From NCBI GenBank assembly GCA_900550705.1, contig URTG01000027.1:1-15017 (forward strand): a DNA stretch of 15,017 bases. Direction: 5' to 3'. The translations under genes were made by a program, and so were the position numbers. The notes below the pieces were generated by a model, which was not told the DNA's origin, searched no databases, and worked only from the letters and a program-made list of their open reading frames with translations. Positions 13,473 through 15,017 of the stretch are shown in pieces. The stretch is from an uncultured Eubacteriales bacterium. GTDB taxonomy: Bacteria; Bacillota; Clostridia; Oscillospirales; Oscillospiraceae. The first letter of the stretch is position 1. Every line of letters begins with the position of its first letter.

Positions 13473-13491
13473 GAGTTAGGAGTTAGGAGTT
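13431..13491 (+). repeat. Degenerate heptamer tandem repeat
   Basis: Variants of GTTAGGA / GTAGGAGTTAGGA occur head to tail over about 60 bp, beginning within the glycosyltransferase gene and running to just before the terminator. Such GGAGTTA arrays occur between genes in many Clostridia genomes (recalled, not searched). Confidence 0.8.
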
Positions 13492-13502
13492 TTGGAAGAC
13501 AA

Positions 13503-13546
13503 AAAACCACCCGCAAACCGGCGAGAACCGATTTGCGGGTGGTTTT
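13503..13546. terminator. Bidirectional terminator between convergent genes
   Basis: AAAACCACCCGCAAA (13503-13517) pairs perfectly with TTTGCGGGTGGTTTT (13532-13546). A and T runs on opposite sides let it work for the plus-strand glycosyltransferase and the minus-strand EIIC gene. Confidence 0.92.
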
Positions 13547-13554
13547 CCGTTTCT

Positions 13555-14667
13555 TTACTGGGGCAGGGTCAGGTCGCCCTCGCCGATCCAGCCCATGCGG
13601 CGGAACAGCAGGCCGAACAGCCAGCACAGGACAGCGGGGAGGACAAAGCAGATCAGGATCATGCCCGCCCAGTCCATGGCGGTGATGGCGGCCTTGGCAC
13701 CGGTGGCCACATCGTTGACCCAGCCGGCGTAGACGCCGATCTGGCCCACCAGACCGCAGGTGCCCATGCCGGAGGCCACGCCGCCGGAGGGGTCGTTCAT
13801 CTGCAGGTGGAACAGGCAGGTGGCCATGGGGCCGGTGATGGCGGAGGTGAGGATGGCGGGCAGCCAGATCCGGGGATTTTTCACAATGTTGCCCATCTGG
13901 AGCATGGAGGTGCCGATGCCCTGACTGACCAGACCGCCCCAGCCGTTCTCCCGGAAGGACAGCACGGCAAAGCCCACCATGTTGGCGCAGCAGCCGGCCA
14001 CGGCGGCCCCGCCGGCCAGACCGGTGAGGGACAGGGCGGCGCAGATGGCGGCGGAGGAGATGGGCAGCGTCAGCGCGATGCCGATGACCACCGAGACGAT
14101 GATGCCCATCCAGAAGGGCTGAAGCTCCGTGGCCCAGCGGATCAGCGCGCCGACCTGAGAGGCGGCGTGTCCGATGGCCGGGGCCCACCAGGCGGCCAGG
14201 ACCACGCCGGTGAAGATGGTCACCAGGGGGGTGACCAGAATGTCTACCTTGGTCTCCTTCGAGACCGCCTTGCCCAGCTCCGCAGCCAGGATGGCGATGA
14301 ACAGCACCGCCAGCGGGCCGCCCGCTCCGCCCAGGGTGTTGGAGGCGAAGCCCACCGTGGCCAGGGAGAACAGCACCAGCGGCGGGGCTTGCAGGGCGTA
14401 GCCGATGGCCACCGCCATCGCCGGGCCGCTCATGGCCGAGGCCAGTCCGCCCACGGTGTAGCTGATGGTGTGGTCCCCGCTGCCCAGGGTGGCCACCACC
14501 TGCGTCAGGAAGGGGATGTGGAGCTGGGTGCCCACCGTGTTGATGATGGTGCCGATGAGCAGGGAGCAGAACAGACCCTGGGCCATCGCCCCCAGGGCGT
14601 CGATCCCGTACCGCTTGGCCGAGATCACGATGTTTTTCCGTTTGAGGAACGCTTTGATTTTCTCCAT
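13555..14667 (-). CDS. PTS EIIC-like membrane protein, PfoR type (PTS_EIIC_2)
   Basis: 370 residues. The start KIKAFLKRKNIVISAKRYGI followed by DALGAMAQGLFCSLLIGTII is typical of the PTS_EIIC_2 family, which includes PfoR, the putative perfringolysin regulator of Clostridium perfringens. About nine or ten hydrophobic helices. Conserved segments include GPAMAVAIGYALQAPPLVLFS, GGAGGPLAVLFIAILAAELGK, LPISSAAICAALSLTGLAGG and GWGGLVSQGIGTSMLQMGNI. No EIIA or EIIB domain or His/Cys phosphorylation site accompanies it. It may transport a sugar-like solute or act in regulation; the family is poorly characterised. The ATG at 14667 has only a weak ribosome site. Single gene with its own promoter and terminator, convergent with the glycosyltransferase. 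Confidence 0.88.
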   Translation of the reverse strand: MEKIKAFLKRKNIVISAKRYGIDALGAMAQGLFCSLLIGTIINTVGTQLHIPFLTQVVATLGSGDHTISYTVGGLASAMSGPAMAVAIGYALQAPPLVLFSLATVGFASNTLGGAGGPLAVLFIAILAAELGKAVSKETKVDILVTPLVTIFTGVVLAAWWAPAIGHAASQVGALIRWATELQPFWMGIIVSVVIGIALTLPISSAAICAALSLTGLAGGAAVAGCCANMVGFAVLSFRENGWGGLVSQGIGTSMLQMGNIVKNPRIWLPAILTSAITGPMATCLFHLQMNDPSGGVASGMGTCGLVGQIGVYAGWVNDVATGAKAAITAMDWAGMILICFVLPAVLCWLFGLLFRRMGWIGEGDLTLPQ

Positions 14668-14694
14668 TTCTTACACTCACTTTACTGCAAAACA

Positions 14695-14736
14695 AAAATG
14701 TGTACTCAGGTGTCTTGACACCTGAGTACACATTTT
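14695..14736. promoter_or_regulatory. Perfect 20-bp-arm palindrome, probable operator of the EIIC gene
   Basis: AAAATGTGTACTCAGGTGTC (14695-14714), two-base centre, and its exact reverse complement (14717-14736). The right arm overlaps the -10 box and the palindrome covers the predicted start of transcription (about 14725), as expected for a repressor site. The start lies inside it, so only a shorter hairpin could form in the RNA. Confidence 0.7.
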
Positions 14737-14759
14737 ACACGATGGAGCATATTTGTCAA
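14732..14759 (-). promoter_or_regulatory. Promoter of the PfoR-like EIIC gene
   Basis: On the minus strand: perfect TTGACA (14759-14754), 16-bp spacer, TAAAAT (14737-14732). The leader before the ATG at 14667 is about 58 nt. Confidence 0.75.
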
Positions 14760-14844
14760 GGGTCAGACGGTCAAAAAACTCGCTTCGACCAAAGGATTCG
14801 GAGGGAGGGATAGTTTGAAAGGGTCCCCTTTTTCTTAAATCAAT

Positions 14845-14895
14845 AACATTTTCACTGCGTTAAAATCCTCACAATTTTAACGCAGCGAAAATGTT
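14845..14895. repeat. Large intergenic hairpin 1 upstream of recQ
   Basis: Arms of 22 nt (14845-14866 and 14874-14895), starting AACATTTTC-CTGCGTTAAAAT, pair with a single A-C mismatch around a seven-base loop. Directly adjacent to a second hairpin. The 14760-14844 stretch before it holds only a small AAAGGG/CCCTTT hairpin (14818-14833) and nothing else I can name. Confidence 0.75.
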
Positions 14896-14897
14896 TT

Positions 14898-14940
14898 CAG
14901 CTTGGCAAAAAAGCGGCGAAGCCACTTTTTCGACAAGCTG
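14898..14940. repeat. Large intergenic hairpin 2 upstream of recQ
   Basis: CAGCTTG (14898-14904) pairs with CAAGCTG (14934-14940); inside, AAAAAG pairs with CTTTTT, and GGC-GAA-GCC forms the tip. There is no T tract beyond the outer stem, so it looks like a palindromic repeat rather than a normal terminator. Confidence 0.7.
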
Positions 14941-14974
14941 ACCCCCGCCCTGCGGCGGAGAAAGAAAGGTTGCT

Positions 14975-15017
14975 ATGGACAAACACCAGGCATTGAAGCA
15001 TTACTTCGGCCACTCCC
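14975..15017 (+). CDS. recQ: Probable ATP-dependent DNA helicase RecQ, N-terminal fragment
   Basis: Only 14 codons are visible (MDKHQALKHYFGHS), running off the window. The pattern L-x-x-Y-F-G-H-S/x at the very N-terminus is what RecQ helicases begin with, just before the FRPGQ motif. ATG 14975 has AAAGG about 6 nt upstream. Identification rests on these few residues. Confidence 0.6.
   Translation, partial: MDKHQALKHYFGHS

Noticed and set aside
13431..13491. CRISPR array
   Set aside because: The units are 7-14 bp, contiguous and degenerate, without spacers or cas genes.
13492..14718. 408-codon plus-strand frame opposite the EIIC gene
   Set aside because: Gly/His/Gln-rich antisense shadow that also reads through the bidirectional terminator and the palindrome.

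Overview
The window looks like a chromosomal segment from a GC-rich gut Clostridia, most likely Oscillospiraceae (Flavonifractor/Lawsonibacter-like). This rests on GC-rich codon use combined with strong Shine-Dalgarno sites, housekeeping promoters of the TTGCAA-17-TACAAT type, an ECF sigma factor paired with a DUF4367-like anti-sigma factor, and a PfoR-type PTS membrane protein. The genus is inferred from general resemblance, not from a database search.

Left part (1-5344), accessory and secretion-oriented. On the minus strand an ECF sigma factor (TTG start, 1945-1478), a single-pass anti-sigma factor (1391-435) and a small secreted protein (ending at 113) form an operon. It has a recognisable promoter at 2002-2030 and a strong terminator at 36-77. 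A gap of about 400 nt separates it from two plus-strand paralogous secreted proteins (2353-3414 and 3906-5033). Each is followed by a member of a small two-helix membrane protein family (3667-3888 and 5092-5307), so the arrangement is secreted-membrane-secreted-membrane. The last 222 bp of the two secreted genes differ at only four positions although their N-terminal halves have diverged, which suggests gene conversion. The first 31 bases of the window match the terminator behind the first secreted gene, hinting at another unit beyond the edge. I consider this region the best candidate for an undescribed system, but no functional link between its two halves is proven here.

Middle part (5345-11217), metabolic. 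A three-gene NitT/TauT-like ABC importer (lipoprotein, permease, ATPase; overlapping genes) has a structured leader with an inverted repeat at the start of transcription, a GC hairpin, and a 34-codon upstream ORF whose stop overlaps the lipoprotein start. Next comes a threonine/methionine branch operon: an HTH-ACT regulator-like protein, homoserine dehydrogenase (hom) and aspartokinase (lysC). lysC has a perfect internal ribosome binding site before Met247, as expected for the separate beta subunit known in Bacillus.

Right part (11218-15017). It holds an unknown multi-pass membrane protein, a GT4 glycosyltransferase whose C-terminus runs into a heptamer tandem repeat, a shared bidirectional terminator, and a convergent PfoR-like PTS EIIC membrane protein with a perfect 20-bp-arm palindrome over its start of transcription. 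An intergenic block with two large adjacent hairpins follows, then the first 14 codons of a probable recQ.
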